Shown: positions 27,051 through 36,428, counted from the stretch's first letter. The stretch: DNA of 41,830 bases from Lachnospiraceae bacterium AM93-12TA (GCA_027698105.1 JAQERH010000026.1:1-41830), one strand, 5' to 3'. The notes: generated by a model from the letters alone, not told the origin. Numbers and translations are program-made.

Positions 27051-27088
27051 GAATTGCTAAGCTCGTGAAAAACCTCGCTAAGCAATTC
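27051..27088 (+). promoter_or_regulatory. Hairpin in the rpsL-rpsG spacer
   Basis: GAATTGCTAAGC (27051-27062) pairs with GCTAAGCAATTC (27077-27088), eleven pairs and one A-A mismatch, with a 14-base loop. No T run follows, so it is not a terminator. It is part of a 233-base spacer that is long for two ribosomal protein genes. Confidence 0.65.
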
Positions 27089-27113
27089 ATGTGAGTACCT
27101 AAGATCTAATGAA

Positions 27114-27167
27114 ACGCTGCGGAAACGAAATCTGCCTGCATTTGCAGCGTAAATCAGTTTCAGGCAG
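27114..27167 (+). promoter_or_regulatory. Interleaved helices just upstream of rpsG
   Basis: ACGCTGC (27114-27120) pairs with GCAGCGT (27144-27150), and CTGCCTG (27132-27138) pairs with CAGGCAG (27161-27167). The two seven-bp helices interleave, so they form either a pseudoknot (loops of 11, 5 and 10 bases) or exclusive alternatives. They end about ten bases before the rpsG ribosome site. In E. coli, S7 represses its operon by binding this same spacer. Confidence 0.6.
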
Positions 27168-27189
27168 CCATATTAAGGAGGGAAGTAAC

Positions 27190-27660
27190 GTGCCACGTAA
27201 AGGACATACTCAGAAAAGAGACGTATTAGCAGATCCGCTGTACAACAACAAGGTTGTTACTAAATTAATCAACAACATCATGTTAGACGGTAAGAAGGGA
27301 ATTGCCCAGAAGATCGTTTACGGTGCATTTGACCGTGTAGCAGCCGAGACAGGCAAGGATGCTGTCGAGGTATTCGAGGAGGCTATGAACAACATCATGC
27401 CAGTTCTCGAGGTTAAGGCAAAACGTATCGGTGGTGCCACATACCAGGTTCCGATTGAGGTTAAGCCGGAGAGAAGACAGGCTCTCGCACTTCGCTGGAT
27501 CACACTCTACTCCCGTAAGAGAGGCGAGAAGACTCAGGAAGAGAGACTTGCAAAAGAGATTCTGGATGCAGCTAACAACACAGGCGCATCTGTAAAGAAG
27601 AAAGAAGACATGCATAAGATGGCAGAGGCTAACAAGGCATTTGCTCATTACAGATTCTAA
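27190..27660 (+). CDS. rpsG: 30S ribosomal protein S7
   Basis: A 156-residue primary 16S rRNA-binding protein, exactly the usual bacterial length when read from the GTG at 27190 ([11 protein letters not shown]). AAGGAGGGA lies just before. An in-frame ATG at 27109 would add 27 residues with no family match and no ribosome site. The conserved [11 protein letters not shown] and RWI segments are seen. Confidence 0.97.
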   Translation: MPRKGHTQKRDVLADPLYNNKVVTKLINNIMLDGKKGIAQKIVYGAFDRVAAETGKDAVEVFEEAMNNIMPVLEVKAKRIGGATYQVPIEVKPERRQALALRWITLYSRKRGEKTQEERLAKEILDAANNTGASVKKKEDMHKMAEANKAFAHYRF

Positions 27661-27675
27661 TAGGAGGAAAAAGCT

Positions 27676-29796
27676 TTGGCTGGAAGAGAATATCCGTTAG
27701 AGAGAACCAGAAACATCGGAATCATGGCTCATATCGATGCCGGTAAGACGACAACAACTGAGCGTATTCTGTATTACACTGGTGTAAACTATAAGATTGG
27801 TGATACTCACGAAGGTACTGCTACCATGGACTGGATGGCTCAGGAGCAGGAGAGAGGTATTACAATCACTTCAGCGGCTACTACTTGCCACTGGACACTG
27901 CAGGAGAACTGCAAGCCGAAGGAAGGCGCTCTGGAGCACCGTATCAACATCATCGATACTCCAGGACACGTTGACTTCACAGTAGAGGTTGAGCGTTCTC
28001 TCCGTGTACTGGACGGCGCTGTAGGCGTGTTCTGTGCAAAGGGCGGTGTTGAGCCACAGTCTGAGAACGTATGGCGTCAGGCAGACACATACAACGTTCC
28101 TCGTATGGCATTTGTAAATAAGATGGATATCTTAGGTGCAGATTTCTACGGCTGCGTAGAGCAGATTAAGACAAGACTTGGCAAGAACGCTATCTGCTTA
28201 CAGCTTCCTATTGGAAAAGAAGACAGCTTCAAGGGAATTATCGACCTGATGGAGATGAAGGCTTACATCTACAACGATGAGAAGGGCGAGGACATTTCCA
28301 TTACAGATATCCCAGAGGATATGAAGGATGATGCAGAGCTTTACCGTACAGAGCTGGTCGAGAAGATCTGCGAGCTGGATGACGACTTAATGATGCAGTA
28401 TCTTGAGGGCGAGGAGCCTTCCGTTGACGAGTTAAAGAAGGCCCTGAGAAAGGGAACCTGCGAGTGTCAGGCTATCCCGGTATGCTGCGGTACAGCATAC
28501 AAGAACAAGGGTGTTCAGAAGCTCCTTGACGCTGTTATCGAGTATATGCCGTCTCCACTTGATATCCCGGCTATTAAGGGTACAGACCTTGAGGGCAACG
28601 AGATTGTGAGAGAGTCTTCCGATGATGAGCCATTCTCCGCTCTTGTATTCAAGATCATGACTGACCCGTTCGTAGGTAAGCTTGCTTACTTCCGTGTATA
28701 TTCCGGTACATTAAACTCCGGTTCCTACGTTCTCAATGCTACAAAGGGCAAGAAAGAGCGTGTTGGCCGTATCCTTCAGATGCACGCTAACAAGAGACAG
28801 GAGCTTGACAAGGTTTACTCCGGCGATATCGCTGCAGCAATCGGATTCAAGTTCTCCGGAACAGGAGATACAATCTGTGACGAGCAGCATCCGGTAATCC
28901 TGGAGTCCATGGAGTTCCCGGAGCCGGTTATCGATATCGCTATCGAGCCGAAGACAAAGGCTGGACAGCAGAAGATGGGCGAGGCTTTAGCAAAGCTTGC
29001 TGAGGAGGATCCGACCTTCCGCGCTCATACAGATCAGGAGACAGGCCAGACAATCATTTCCGGTATGGGTGAGCTTCACCTGGAGATCATTGTAGACCGT
29101 CTGCTTCGTGAGTTCCATGTAGAGGCTAACGTAGGTGCACCTCAGGTTGCTTACAAGGAGACCTTTACAAAGGCTGTTGATCAGGAGTACAAGTACGCTA
29201 AGCAGTCTGGCGGACGTGGACAGTACGGACACTGTAAAGTTAAATTTGAGCCGATGGACGCTAACGCTGAGGAACTGTTCAAGTTCGAGTCTGCCGTAGT
29301 CGGCGGTGCTATTCCGAAGGAGTACATCCCGGCAGTAGGCGAGGGTATCGAAGAGGCTTCCAAGGCTGGTATCCTTGGAGGATTCCCGGTACTGGGCGTT
29401 CATGCTACTGTATATGATGGTTCCTACCACGAGGTTGACTCCTCTGAGATGGCGTTCCACATTGCAGGTTCCATGTGTTTCAAGGAGGCTATGAAGAAGG
29501 CTAACCCAGTTCTTCTCGAGCCGATCATGAAAGTAGAGGTTACTATGCCTGAGGAGTATATGGGCGACGTTATCGGTGATATCAACTCCCGCCGCGGCCG
29601 TATCGAGGGCATGGAGGACGTCGGAGGCGGTAAGCTGATTAAGGCATTCGTTCCGCTTTCTGAGATGTTCGGATACTCTACAGACCTTCGTTCCAGAACA
29701 CAGGGACGTGGAAACTACTCCATGTTCTTCGAGAAGTACGAGCAGGTACCGAAGAGCGTACAGGAGAAGATCCTTTCCGAGAAGGCAGGAAAGTAA
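27676..29796 (+). CDS. fusA: Elongation factor G (TTG start)
   Basis: A 706-residue translocation GTPase. G1 [13 protein letters not shown]2/G3 with [16 protein letters not shown], and G4 NKMD are present. Domain IV has the SGGRGQYGH motif and domain V the C-terminal [21 protein letters not shown]. The start is TTG at 27676, 15 bases after rpsG with AGGAGGAAAA upstream; no ATG is available near it. A weak start codon on such a highly expressed gene is notable, although the ribosome site is strong. Confidence 0.98.
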   Translation: MAGREYPLERTRNIGIMAHIDAGKTTTTERILYYTGVNYKIGDTHEGTATMDWMAQEQERGITITSAATTCHWTLQENCKPKEGALEHRINIIDTPGHVDFTVEVERSLRVLDGAVGVFCAKGGVEPQSENVWRQADTYNVPRMAFVNKMDILGADFYGCVEQIKTRLGKNAICLQLPIGKEDSFKGIIDLMEMKAYIYNDEKGEDISITDIPEDMKDDAELYRTELVEKICELDDDLMMQYLEGEEPSVDELKKALRKGTCECQAIPVCCGTAYKNKGVQKLLDAVIEYMPSPLDIPAIKGTDLEGNEIVRESSDDEPFSALVFKIMTDPFVGKLAYFRVYSGTLNSGSYVLNATKGKKERVGRILQMHANKRQELDKVYSGDIAAAIGFKFSGTGDTICDEQHPVILESMEFPEPVIDIAIEPKTKAGQQKMGEALAKLAEEDPTFRAHTDQETGQTIISGMGELHLEIIVDRLLREFHVEANVGAPQVAYKETFTKAVDQEYKYAKQSGGRGQYGHCKVKFEPMDANAEELFKFESAVVGGAIPKEYIPAVGEGIEEASKAGILGGFPVLGVHATVYDGSYHEVDSSEMAFHIAGSMCFKEAMKKANPVLLEPIMKVEVTMPEEYMGDVIGDINSRRGRIEGMEDVGGGKLIKAFVPLSEMFGYSTDLRSRTQGRGNYSMFFEKYEQVPKSVQEKILSEKAGK

Positions 29797-29820
29797 TTTA
29801 GGAAATTCCGTTTCCAAGTG

Positions 29821-29851
29821 CTCCCCCGGCAGGAAAAAACTGCCGGAGGAG
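29821..29851 (+). other. Hairpin between fusA and tuf
   Basis: CCGGCAG/CTGCCGG (29826-29832 with 29840-29846), extended by CTCC/GGAG past a mismatch. No T run follows, so it is more likely a processing or partial attenuation site than a full terminator. A separate tuf promoter starts 14 bases further on. Confidence 0.6.
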
Positions 29852-29864
29852 TATAAAAATAGGC

Positions 29865-29893
29865 TTGAAAAAGATATTCTGATAGAATATAAT
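29865..29893 (+). promoter_or_regulatory. tuf promoter
   Basis: TTGAAA (29865-29870), exactly 17 bases, TATAAT (29888-29893). It lets tuf be expressed independently of the str promoter. Confidence 0.85.
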
Positions 29894-29955
29894 TGAAACA
29901 GCCTAACATATATCATATGGCCCTTTTTGGGCAAATTTAAGGAGGACGTTATAAA

Positions 29956-31149
29956 ATGGCAAAAGCAAAGTTTGAAAGAAGCAAACCACATTGTAACATT
30001 GGTACCATCGGACACGTTGACCATGGTAAAACAACTACAACTGCTGCTATTACAAAAGTATTAGCTGCAAGAGTTGCAGGTAATGCACAGGTTGACTTTG
30101 AGAATATCGATAAAGCTCCAGAGGAGAGAGAGCGTGGAATTACTATTTCTACAGCTCACGTAGAGTACCAGACAGAGAAGAGACACTACGCTCACGTTGA
30201 CTGCCCAGGACATGCTGACTACGTTAAGAACATGATCACTGGTGCAGCTCAGATGGATGGCGCTATCCTCGTAGTTGCTGCTACAGATGGTGTTATGGCT
30301 CAGACAAGAGAGCACATCCTTCTTTCCCGTCAGGTAGGCGTTCCTTACATCGTTGTATTCATGAACAAGTGCGACATGGTTGAGGACGAGGAGTTACTTG
30401 AGTTAGTAGAGATGGAGATCCGTGAGCTTCTTAACGAGTACGAGTTCCCGGGCGATGATACACCAATCATCCAGGGTTCTGCTCTTAAGGCTCTTGAGGA
30501 TCCGAACGGCGAGTGGGGCGACAAGATCATGGAGCTTATGGATGCTGTTGACAGCTACATTCCAGATCCAGAGCGTGACACAGATAAGCCATTCCTTATG
30601 CCAGTTGAGGACGTATTCTCCATCACAGGCCGTGGTACAGTTGCTACAGGCCGTGTAGAGCGTGGTACACTTCACGTATCTGACGAGGTTGAGATCGTTG
30701 GTATTCATGAGGACGTTCGTAAGGTTGTTGTAACTGGTATCGAGATGTTCCGTAAGCTTCTTGACGAGGCTCAGGCTGGTGATAACATCGGTGCTCTTCT
30801 TCGTGGTGTTCAGAGAAACGAGATCCAGAGAGGACAGTGTCTTGTTAAGCCAGGTTCTGTAAAGTGCCATAACAAGTTCACAGCTCAGGTTTACGTTCTT
30901 ACAAAGGACGAGGGTGGCCGTCATACACCATTCTTCAACAACTACCGTCCGCAGTTCTACTTCAGAACAACAGACGTTACAGGCGTTTGCGAGTTACCAG
31001 AGGGTACAGAGATGTGCATGCCTGGCGATAACGTAGAGATGACAGTTGAGCTGATCCATCCAGTAGCTATGGAGCAGGGACTTCGTTTCGCTATCCGTGA
31101 GGGTGGCCGTACAGTTGGTTCCGGTAGAGTAGTTTCTATCCTTGAGTAA
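29956..31149 (+). CDS. tuf: Elongation factor Tu
   Basis: A 397-residue GTPase that brings aminoacyl-tRNA to the ribosome. [14 protein letters not shown] (G1), [12 protein letters not shown] (G3) and NKCD (G4) are intact; domains II and III follow ([18 protein letters not shown] and the C-terminal [12 protein letters not shown]). AAGGAGGACG precedes the ATG. It has its own promoter and a strong terminator at 31271-31308. Confidence 0.98.
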   Translation: MAKAKFERSKPHCNIGTIGHVDHGKTTTTAAITKVLAARVAGNAQVDFENIDKAPEERERGITISTAHVEYQTEKRHYAHVDCPGHADYVKNMITGAAQMDGAILVVAATDGVMAQTREHILLSRQVGVPYIVVFMNKCDMVEDEELLELVEMEIRELLNEYEFPGDDTPIIQGSALKALEDPNGEWGDKIMELMDAVDSYIPDPERDTDKPFLMPVEDVFSITGRGTVATGRVERGTLHVSDEVEIVGIHEDVRKVVVTGIEMFRKLLDEAQAGDNIGALLRGVQRNEIQRGQCLVKPGSVKCHNKFTAQVYVLTKDEGGRHTPFFNNYRPQFYFRTTDVTGVCELPEGTEMCMPGDNVEMTVELIHPVAMEQGLRFAIREGGRTVGSGRVVSILE

Positions 31150-31270
31150 TCAACAGGACGATTGAATCTTTGCACAATATGTGCTTATAAATAATATGAT
31201 GCTTTCCTGCTCTGCATGTATGATTTCACAGATGCAGGCCAGGGCAGTATCTTGCTCAGACAGTGTAAAA

Positions 31271-31308
31271 GGCGCTGCAAAGCTTTCGGGCTTTGCGGCG
31301 TTTTTTTT
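31271..31308 (+). terminator. tuf terminator
   Basis: Stem of GGCGCTGCAAAGC with GCTTTGCGGCG (31271-31283 with 31290-31300, one mismatch), followed by eight Ts. It is about 120 bases after tuf. Confidence 0.9.
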
Positions 31309-31392
31309 GTTCCTTCTATTTCAGGGAACAGGAGTTTGTGGTATACTGAAAGGCATGACAGAAATAATTTTTGAAAAACAGGAGGCCGTTTT

Positions 31393-32253
31393 ATGACTTC
31401 ATCACATACAGCCGGCGAGGCTGTCCGGCAGGAGCTTGCGCCGATTCTCAAATGGGTGGGAGGAAAACGCCAGCTTTTAGACTTTATCCGTCCGCTGATT
31501 CCGGAACACACCACTTACTGCGAACCCTTTGTGGGCGGAGGAGCCGTGTTTTTTGACCTGCAGCCGAAGAAGGCAGTGATCAATGATTTCAACCCGGAGC
31601 TGATCAATGTGTACCAGACGGTAAAGGATCAGCCGGAAGAACTGATTGCACTGCTGTCAGAACACAGGGAACATAACTGCCAGGAGTATTTCTACCAGAT
31701 TCGTGCTCTTGACAGAGAGCCGGAGAAGTATCAGGCCCTGACCGCTGCGGAGCGGGCGGCCCGGATTATCTATCTGAATAAAACCTGCTATAACGGTTTG
31801 TTCCGCGTCAACAGCGCAGGCCAGTTTAACGCGCCCTGGGGGCGCTATAAAAATCCCAATATTGTTCCGGAGGACAATATCAGAGCTATGAGCCGTTATC
31901 TGAACAAGTCCAAGACAGTGATCCGCTGCGGCGATTACAGGGAAGCGCTGAAGGGGCTGAGAAAGGGAACTTTTGTCTATCTGGATCCGCCTTATATGCC
32001 GATCAGTTCGTCTTCCTCCTTTACAGGATACACAGCGTCAGGCTTTGGCCAGGCGGAACAGATAGAGCTGAAGAGACAGTGCGACCTTTTAAATAAAAAA
32101 GGAATTAAATTTCTGCTTTCCAACTCCTGCTGTGATTTTATTGAGGAGCTGTACAGCGGATATAAGATAGAGAGAGTTCCGGCCAAACGGGCCATTAACG
32201 CCAGAGCAGACAGGAGAGGCGCTGTTGACGAGGTTCTGGTGAGAAACTTCTAA
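31393..32253 (+). CDS. D12-class DNA adenine methyltransferase (Dam/M.DpnII type)
   Basis: A 286-residue N6-adenine methyltransferase. The SAM-binding motif is WVGGKRQLL with EPFVGGGAVFF; the catalytic motif is YLDPPYMPISSSSSFTGYT, a form typical of GATC-methylating M.DpnII/Dam enzymes. The probable endonuclease gene starts 24 bases downstream, so this is the protective half of a restriction-modification pair. CAGGAGG upstream supports the ATG. GATC as target is inferred from the family. Confidence 0.92.
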   Translation: MTSSHTAGEAVRQELAPILKWVGGKRQLLDFIRPLIPEHTTYCEPFVGGGAVFFDLQPKKAVINDFNPELINVYQTVKDQPEELIALLSEHREHNCQEYFYQIRALDREPEKYQALTAAERAARIIYLNKTCYNGLFRVNSAGQFNAPWGRYKNPNIVPEDNIRAMSRYLNKSKTVIRCGDYREALKGLRKGTFVYLDPPYMPISSSSSFTGYTASGFGQAEQIELKRQCDLLNKKGIKFLLSNSCCDFIEELYSGYKIERVPAKRAINARADRRGAVDEVLVRNF

Positions 32254-32277
32254 ACAGACAGTCTGCAGGGGGACAGT

Positions 32278-33564
32278 ATGGGAATCATAGAGGAAAAATG
32301 GGAATCCCTGTTTCAGAGGTATCAGATTGCAGAACAGGTGGAAACAGGGAAGCCGTTTCTGATTACTGCGGATCAGATTCGGGAATTTAAGGAGCCCAGG
32401 CTGATGACGAAATTTGACACTAGGGAGTCAGTTCCCAGGGTGTTTGGAAGGTTCGGCATTCTTCCTGTGACGAGGGGAAGCTATGTGATTGGCGATTTTT
32501 CTTTATACCACGATTTTCCGAAGGAGGACAGCAGCGGAGGCGGTGTGATTCAGGTAGAGCGAAGCAGGATTCCGGACTATCTGGAGAGTATCGATATCCG
32601 TGACGTGCGGTCAGAGGCCGCTGCCATTAAGCTTATCAGTCTCACTGGAATTCTGGAGGATTTTCTGGGGGAGGAAAGGCTGGTGGAGACAGTATCCGGC
32701 CGTATGTCCTCAGGCGCCTTTGATTTTCAGGTCTGCTCAGAAGATGGAAAGCATCGCTCCAGGATTCAGGTGACCAATTCACAGCTGGAGATTGACGGAG
32801 GATTTGAGGGAAGAAACAGCTTTGCTATTTTGGAGGGAAAAAATGTAGTTCACAGTAATTTCCTGGTGCGGCAGCTGTATTATCCCTTCCGCCTGTGGGA
32901 AAGCCGCCTGACAAAGCCGGTGAGACCTGTATTTCTGGTCTGCTCCAACCAGATTTTCAGATTGCTGGAGTATGAATTTGCCGATCCTTTGGAGTACAAT
33001 TCCATCCGCCTGGTAAAAGAGAGCCGCTATAGCCTGGAGGACACGAAAATTACCATGGAAGATTTAGCAGAGGTGTTAAGGAGCACTTCTGTGAAGCCGG
33101 AGCCTGAGGAGATTCCCTTTATCCAGGCAGACAGCTTTGAGAAGGTGATTTCCCTGACAGAGCACCTGGGGGAGAAGCCTTTGACTATGGCAGAGATTGC
33201 GGAGACCTTCGGATTTCGGGAAAGGCAGTCTGGCTACTACTACAACGCCTGCGCTTATCTGGGCCTGGCTGCCAGAATGAAAGGAACGGACGGTATGGTG
33301 CGGGCAGGGCTGACAGAGAAGGGGATCCGCATCAACGGGCTGAATTATAAAAAACGTCAGCTGGCTTATGCAGGCCAGATACTGGAGCATGAAATCTTTC
33401 ATGAGCTGTTTGAGACTGCGGTGAGGACAGGAACTATGCCGGATAAGCCGTATATTCAGAGGCGGATGAAGGAACTGAGACTCTGTGGAGACAGCCTGAT
33501 TGGAAGAAGGGCATCTTCTGTGGCAGGATGGCTCAGATGGATGCTGCGGCTGACAGAGGAGTAG
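32278..33564 (+). CDS. Probable type II restriction endonuclease
   Basis: A 428-residue protein, probably the cutting partner of the adjacent methylase. A PD-(D/E)XK-like site can be proposed: D173 in LEIDGGFEG and E186-G-K188 in AILEGKN, followed by a helix NFLVRQLYYPFRLW as in many restriction enzymes. Residues about 300-400 look like winged-helix DNA-binding parts (EHLGEKPLTMAEIAETFGF). Similar type II enzymes with this N-terminal ITADQIREFKEPRLMTKFD segment are known to me only by family resemblance. It starts 24 bases after the methylase. Specificity is unproven; GATC if it matches the methylase. Confidence 0.75.
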   Translation: MGIIEEKWESLFQRYQIAEQVETGKPFLITADQIREFKEPRLMTKFDTRESVPRVFGRFGILPVTRGSYVIGDFSLYHDFPKEDSSGGGVIQVERSRIPDYLESIDIRDVRSEAAAIKLISLTGILEDFLGEERLVETVSGRMSSGAFDFQVCSEDGKHRSRIQVTNSQLEIDGGFEGRNSFAILEGKNVVHSNFLVRQLYYPFRLWESRLTKPVRPVFLVCSNQIFRLLEYEFADPLEYNSIRLVKESRYSLEDTKITMEDLAEVLRSTSVKPEPEEIPFIQADSFEKVISLTEHLGEKPLTMAEIAETFGFRERQSGYYYNACAYLGLAARMKGTDGMVRAGLTEKGIRINGLNYKKRQLAYAGQILEHEIFHELFETAVRTGTMPDKPYIQRRMKELRLCGDSLIGRRASSVAGWLRWMLRLTEE

Positions 33565-33576
33565 GAGGAGAGAAAT

Positions 33577-34191
33577 ATGGATTCAAAAGAAGCAAGAGAG
33601 AGAATGAGAACAGGGCGCCTGTACTATGAGAGCGGAAGCGATCTGGGAGAAGAGCAGTCTAAGTGCCTGGAACTTTTATATGATTTTAATCAGACCAGGC
33701 CGTCTGAAGATGACAGAAGGCAGGAGCTTCTAAAAGAAATGTTTGCTGAAATCGGGGAGGAGTGCCATATTGAGCCGCCTCTCCATGCCAACTGGGCAGG
33801 AAAGAATGTCCATTTTGGGGATGGGGTCTATGCAAACTTTAATCTGACTCTGGTAGATGACGCAGATATTTTTGTGGGAAGCCATGTGATGTTTGGACCC
33901 AATGCAGTAGTGTGTACAGGAAACCACCCGATTTGTCCGGAAATTCGGAGAAAGCAGGCTCAGTACAACCTTCCGGTTCATATTGGAGACAATGTGTGGA
34001 TAGGCGCCGGAGCCATTATTCTTCCAGGCGTGTCCATTGGAGAAAACTCTGTGATTGGAGCAGGAAGCGTAGTGACAAAGGATATTCCGGCTGATGTGGT
34101 AGCGGTAGGAAATCCATGCCGTGTAGTCCGGACTATCGGCGAGGCAGATCGGAAATATTACAATCACGGGGTGGAGATCGATATCGATTAA
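33577..34191 (+). CDS. Sugar O-acetyltransferase (maltose/galactoside type)
   Basis: A 204-residue left-handed beta-helix acetyltransferase that moves acetyl from acetyl-CoA to a sugar hydroxyl. The N-terminal Mac domain (ERMRTGRLYYESGSDLGEEQ) is followed by hexapeptide repeats (about 75-185). The catalytic histidine is in VVCTGNHPI, and the CoA-binding end is GAGSVVTKDIPADVVAVGNPCRVVR. It starts 12 bases after the endonuclease, so it may be co-transcribed without a functional tie. Confidence 0.92.
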   Translation: MDSKEARERMRTGRLYYESGSDLGEEQSKCLELLYDFNQTRPSEDDRRQELLKEMFAEIGEECHIEPPLHANWAGKNVHFGDGVYANFNLTLVDDADIFVGSHVMFGPNAVVCTGNHPICPEIRRKQAQYNLPVHIGDNVWIGAGAIILPGVSIGENSVIGAGSVVTKDIPADVVAVGNPCRVVRTIGEADRKYYNHGVEIDID

Positions 34192-34232
34192 TTAAGGAAA
34201 ACCGTAATTTTAATATCTTAAATTTAAGAGAG

Positions 34233-34286
34233 TACGGGGAAATATATTCTGTGACTTTGAGTGGAACAGGAATATATTTCCCCGTA
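34233..34286 (+). other. Conserved-apex stem-loop, copy D
   Basis: A perfect 17-bp stem (34233-34249 with 34270-34286) carries the apex GTGACTTTGAGTGGAAC (34251-34267). The stem shares no sequence with the other copies. It lies between convergent genes, 41 bases after the acetyltransferase stop and 15 bases from the luxS stop. Confidence 0.85.
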
Positions 34287-34301
34287 TGTGTGTTTTACCT
34301 T

Positions 34302-34781
34302 TTATTCCGGATAGATCAGGCGGCTGTCGTCAATCACATCCAACACTTCCCGCAGGAAGCGGTCAGCCAGCCAGTTAGCCATGGGCAGGTTCATATCCAG
34401 ATAATTTCCGCAGTCTCTGGCGCAGGCCCCCGGAACCTCATCCCGGTAATCCCTGATAAAGGCAAACAGCTCCTGCATCAGAGGAACAATGTCCCTGGAT
34501 TCGTAATCACCGGATAAGAGCAGATAAAAGCCAGTACGGCAGCCCATAGGGCCGAAGTAGAGCACACGCTCTTTCCAGAGACTGTGGTTTCTTAAAAAAG
34601 TAGCAGCCAGATGCTCAATGGTGTGAACCTCCGCCGTGTTCATCACAGGCTCGAAGTTCGGGCGGGTCATACGGATGTCAAAGGTGGTGATGACGGTATC
34701 GCTCACCTTGTCCTTCCTGGACACATAGACGCCCGGCAGCAGCTCTAAATGATTGATGGTGAAGCTTGTAATTTTATCCAT
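34302..34781 (-). CDS. luxS: S-ribosylhomocysteine lyase LuxS
   Basis: A 159-residue metalloenzyme that splits S-ribosylhomocysteine to homocysteine and the autoinducer-2 precursor DPD. Metal ligands H53 and H57 are in HTIEH (with catalytic E56), with C124 in ARDCGNY; the catalytic C81 is in GPMGCRTGFY. Length is normal. It serves the methyl cycle. Promoter at 34841-34869. Confidence 0.97.
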   Translation of the reverse strand: MDKITSFTINHLELLPGVYVSRKDKVSDTVITTFDIRMTRPNFEPVMNTAEVHTIEHLAATFLRNHSLWKERVLYFGPMGCRTGFYLLLSGDYESRDIVPLMQELFAFIRDYRDEVPGACARDCGNYLDMNLPMANWLADRFLREVLDVIDDSRLIYPE

Positions 34782-34840
34782 AAAAAAGTTCTCCCTGTAT
34801 AGAAATTTACAGCAGAAGGAAATATTCTGATGCTATTATC

Positions 34841-34869
34841 AGTGTAGCAGAGAAGAAGAGGAAAGACAA
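34841..34869 (-). promoter_or_regulatory. luxS promoter
   Basis: On the minus strand TTGTCT (34869-34864), 17 bases, TACACT (34846-34841). The leader is about 55 bases. Confidence 0.6.
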
Positions 34870-34920
34870 GAAATTTTAAAGTTACCGAAAACCGATACCA
34901 TAGGAAAACTCTCCAAAAGG

Positions 34921-34948
34921 TTTACAAACCGTGATTTTCTGCTATACT
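34921..34948 (+). promoter_or_regulatory. Promoter of the glycosyltransferase gene
   Basis: TTTACA (34921-34926), 16 bases, TATACT (34943-34948) with an extended TG two bases before it. Confidence 0.7.
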
Positions 34949-34982
34949 ATAAGGCGTCTGAGAAAAAAAGAGGGAGGATAGT

Positions 34983-36341
34983 ATGAAACTCGGCATTTTG
35001 AAAAAAGAAGAGACAGAGAGACAGAGCAGTGAGCCAGAGAGAATCTGGATTACATCCCGCTTTTTCTATCTGTTTTTTTTATATACGGTTTTTATCTGGA
35101 GCTGTGAGGCATTAGACCTGATTGGCTGGCTGGCAGGATTTGATCAGGCTGGTCTTTTATCGAGAATCACAGCCCTTATGATAACGGGAATTGTACACCT
35201 GCGGGTGCGAAGAAAAGCGTCCTTTTACGGGTGGGACGGAAGAGGAGCAGAAGGTGAGGGAAAGAAAGGCGTAGCCGTATTCCGCCTCCTCACCTGCACA
35301 CCTGTGCTGGCTCTTTTGTTTCTCCTGAAAAATGAAGTCCTGATGCAGATGGGAAGCTATATGGTGGAGATTTTAGCGCTGCCTTATTTTCTGGAGCTTT
35401 TATTCCTGCTGTACATTATTAAAATCAGAAAAACAGTGACAGTAAAGCTGGTTTTTACCTGTCTGGCAGCAGGCTGTCTTCCGGTGGCAGATATTTACGT
35501 CTATGACAATAATTCGACAGACGGCACAGGCGAGCTGGCCCGCCAGGCAGGGGCGATTGTGCGGCAGGAATACCTTCAGAGGAAGGGAAACGTGATCCGC
35601 AGTATGTTTCGGGACATTGATGCAGACTGCTATTTGATGATAGACGGAGATGACACATATCCGGCAGAGCACGCCAGAGAGATGGTGGATCTGGTTTTAA
35701 GCGGGAGAGCGGATATGGTAATCGGTGACCGTCTGTCCTCCACCTATTTTACAGAAAATAAGTGCCCCTTCCACAATTTCGGAAACAGGATTGTGAGAGG
35801 GATGATTAACGGCCTGTTTAAAAGCGGTATCCATGATATTATGACTGGCTACAGAGCGTTCAGCCCTCTGTTTGTAAAAAGCTTTCCCATTCTTTCCAAA
35901 GGATTTGAGATTGAAACGGAGATGACCATTCACGCCCTGGATAAGAACTTTAAGCTGGCTGAAATTCCAGTGTCCTACCGGGACAGGCCGGAGGGAAGTA
36001 CCTCAAAGCTTAATACCTACCGGGATGGAGCCAGAGTATTAAAGACGATTGTGAGACTGTTTCGGGAGTATCGCTCTTTTGCATTTTTCGGCTGGCTGGG
36101 ACTTTTCTTTTTCCTGGCAGCGACCGGCTGTTTTACACCGATTTTTATGAGCTATCTGTCCACTGGCCAGGTGCTGAAATTCCCGACGCTTACCATTGTC
36201 TCAGGATTCTATGTGATTTCTTTCCTGCTGTGGGTCTGCGGACTGATTCTGGATGTAATTGCGAAGAAACACAGGCAGCTGTTTGAGCTTTACTTAAACA
36301 GGATTGCCATGGATCAGGTGGGAGAAAGGGAAAACAGATAA
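34983..36341 (+). CDS. Membrane glycosyltransferase, GT2-like, missing the usual N-terminal segment
   Basis: A 452-residue protein. Residues about 25-145 are hydrophobic (four or so segments). From residue 170 the sequence reads as a family 2 glycosyltransferase (ADIYVYDNNSTDGT, DXD-like D221-G-D-D, then EIETEMTIHALD and PEGSTSKLNTYRDG), ending in two membrane helices. What is absent is the first strand of GT2 enzymes, which normally carries an IPCYNEE-like nucleotide-sugar motif; here KTVTVKLVFTCLAAGCLPV takes its place directly after the hydrophobic part. Either an internal deletion fused two pieces, making the enzyme inactive, or this is an unusual fusion. GAGGGAGG precedes the ATG. Confidence 0.75.
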   Translation: MKLGILKKEETERQSSEPERIWITSRFFYLFFLYTVFIWSCEALDLIGWLAGFDQAGLLSRITALMITGIVHLRVRRKASFYGWDGRGAEGEGKKGVAVFRLLTCTPVLALLFLLKNEVLMQMGSYMVEILALPYFLELLFLLYIIKIRKTVTVKLVFTCLAAGCLPVADIYVYDNNSTDGTGELARQAGAIVRQEYLQRKGNVIRSMFRDIDADCYLMIDGDDTYPAEHAREMVDLVLSGRADMVIGDRLSSTYFTENKCPFHNFGNRIVRGMINGLFKSGIHDIMTGYRAFSPLFVKSFPILSKGFEIETEMTIHALDKNFKLAEIPVSYRDRPEGSTSKLNTYRDGARVLKTIVRLFREYRSFAFFGWLGLFFFLAATGCFTPIFMSYLSTGQVLKFPTLTIVSGFYVISFLLWVCGLILDVIAKKHRQLFELYLNRIAMDQVGERENR

Positions 36342-36343
36342 AC

Positions 36344-36372
36344 TTGAAACCACGGCTGTTCTGTACTATAAT
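36344..36372 (+). promoter_or_regulatory. trpS promoter
   Basis: TTGAAA (36344-36349), 17 bases, TATAAT (36367-36372). The 50-base leader has only two small hairpins and is too short for a T-box. Confidence 0.85.
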
Positions 36373-36428
36373 GTCTCCATAGAGACTGACCAACCTCTGC
36401 CAGCCAGAGGAGAATAAGGAGAGCAAAT

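Noticed and set aside
28987..30024. Long open frame (345 codons) on the minus strand opposite fusA/tuf
   Set aside because: It is antisense to the conserved fusA gene, has cysteine/leucine-rich low-complexity content, no ribosome site and no family resemblance. It is a shadow of strong codon bias.
36373..36428. Tryptophan T-box before trpS
   Set aside because: The leader is only about 50 bases and lacks the specifier and antiterminator bulge sequences.
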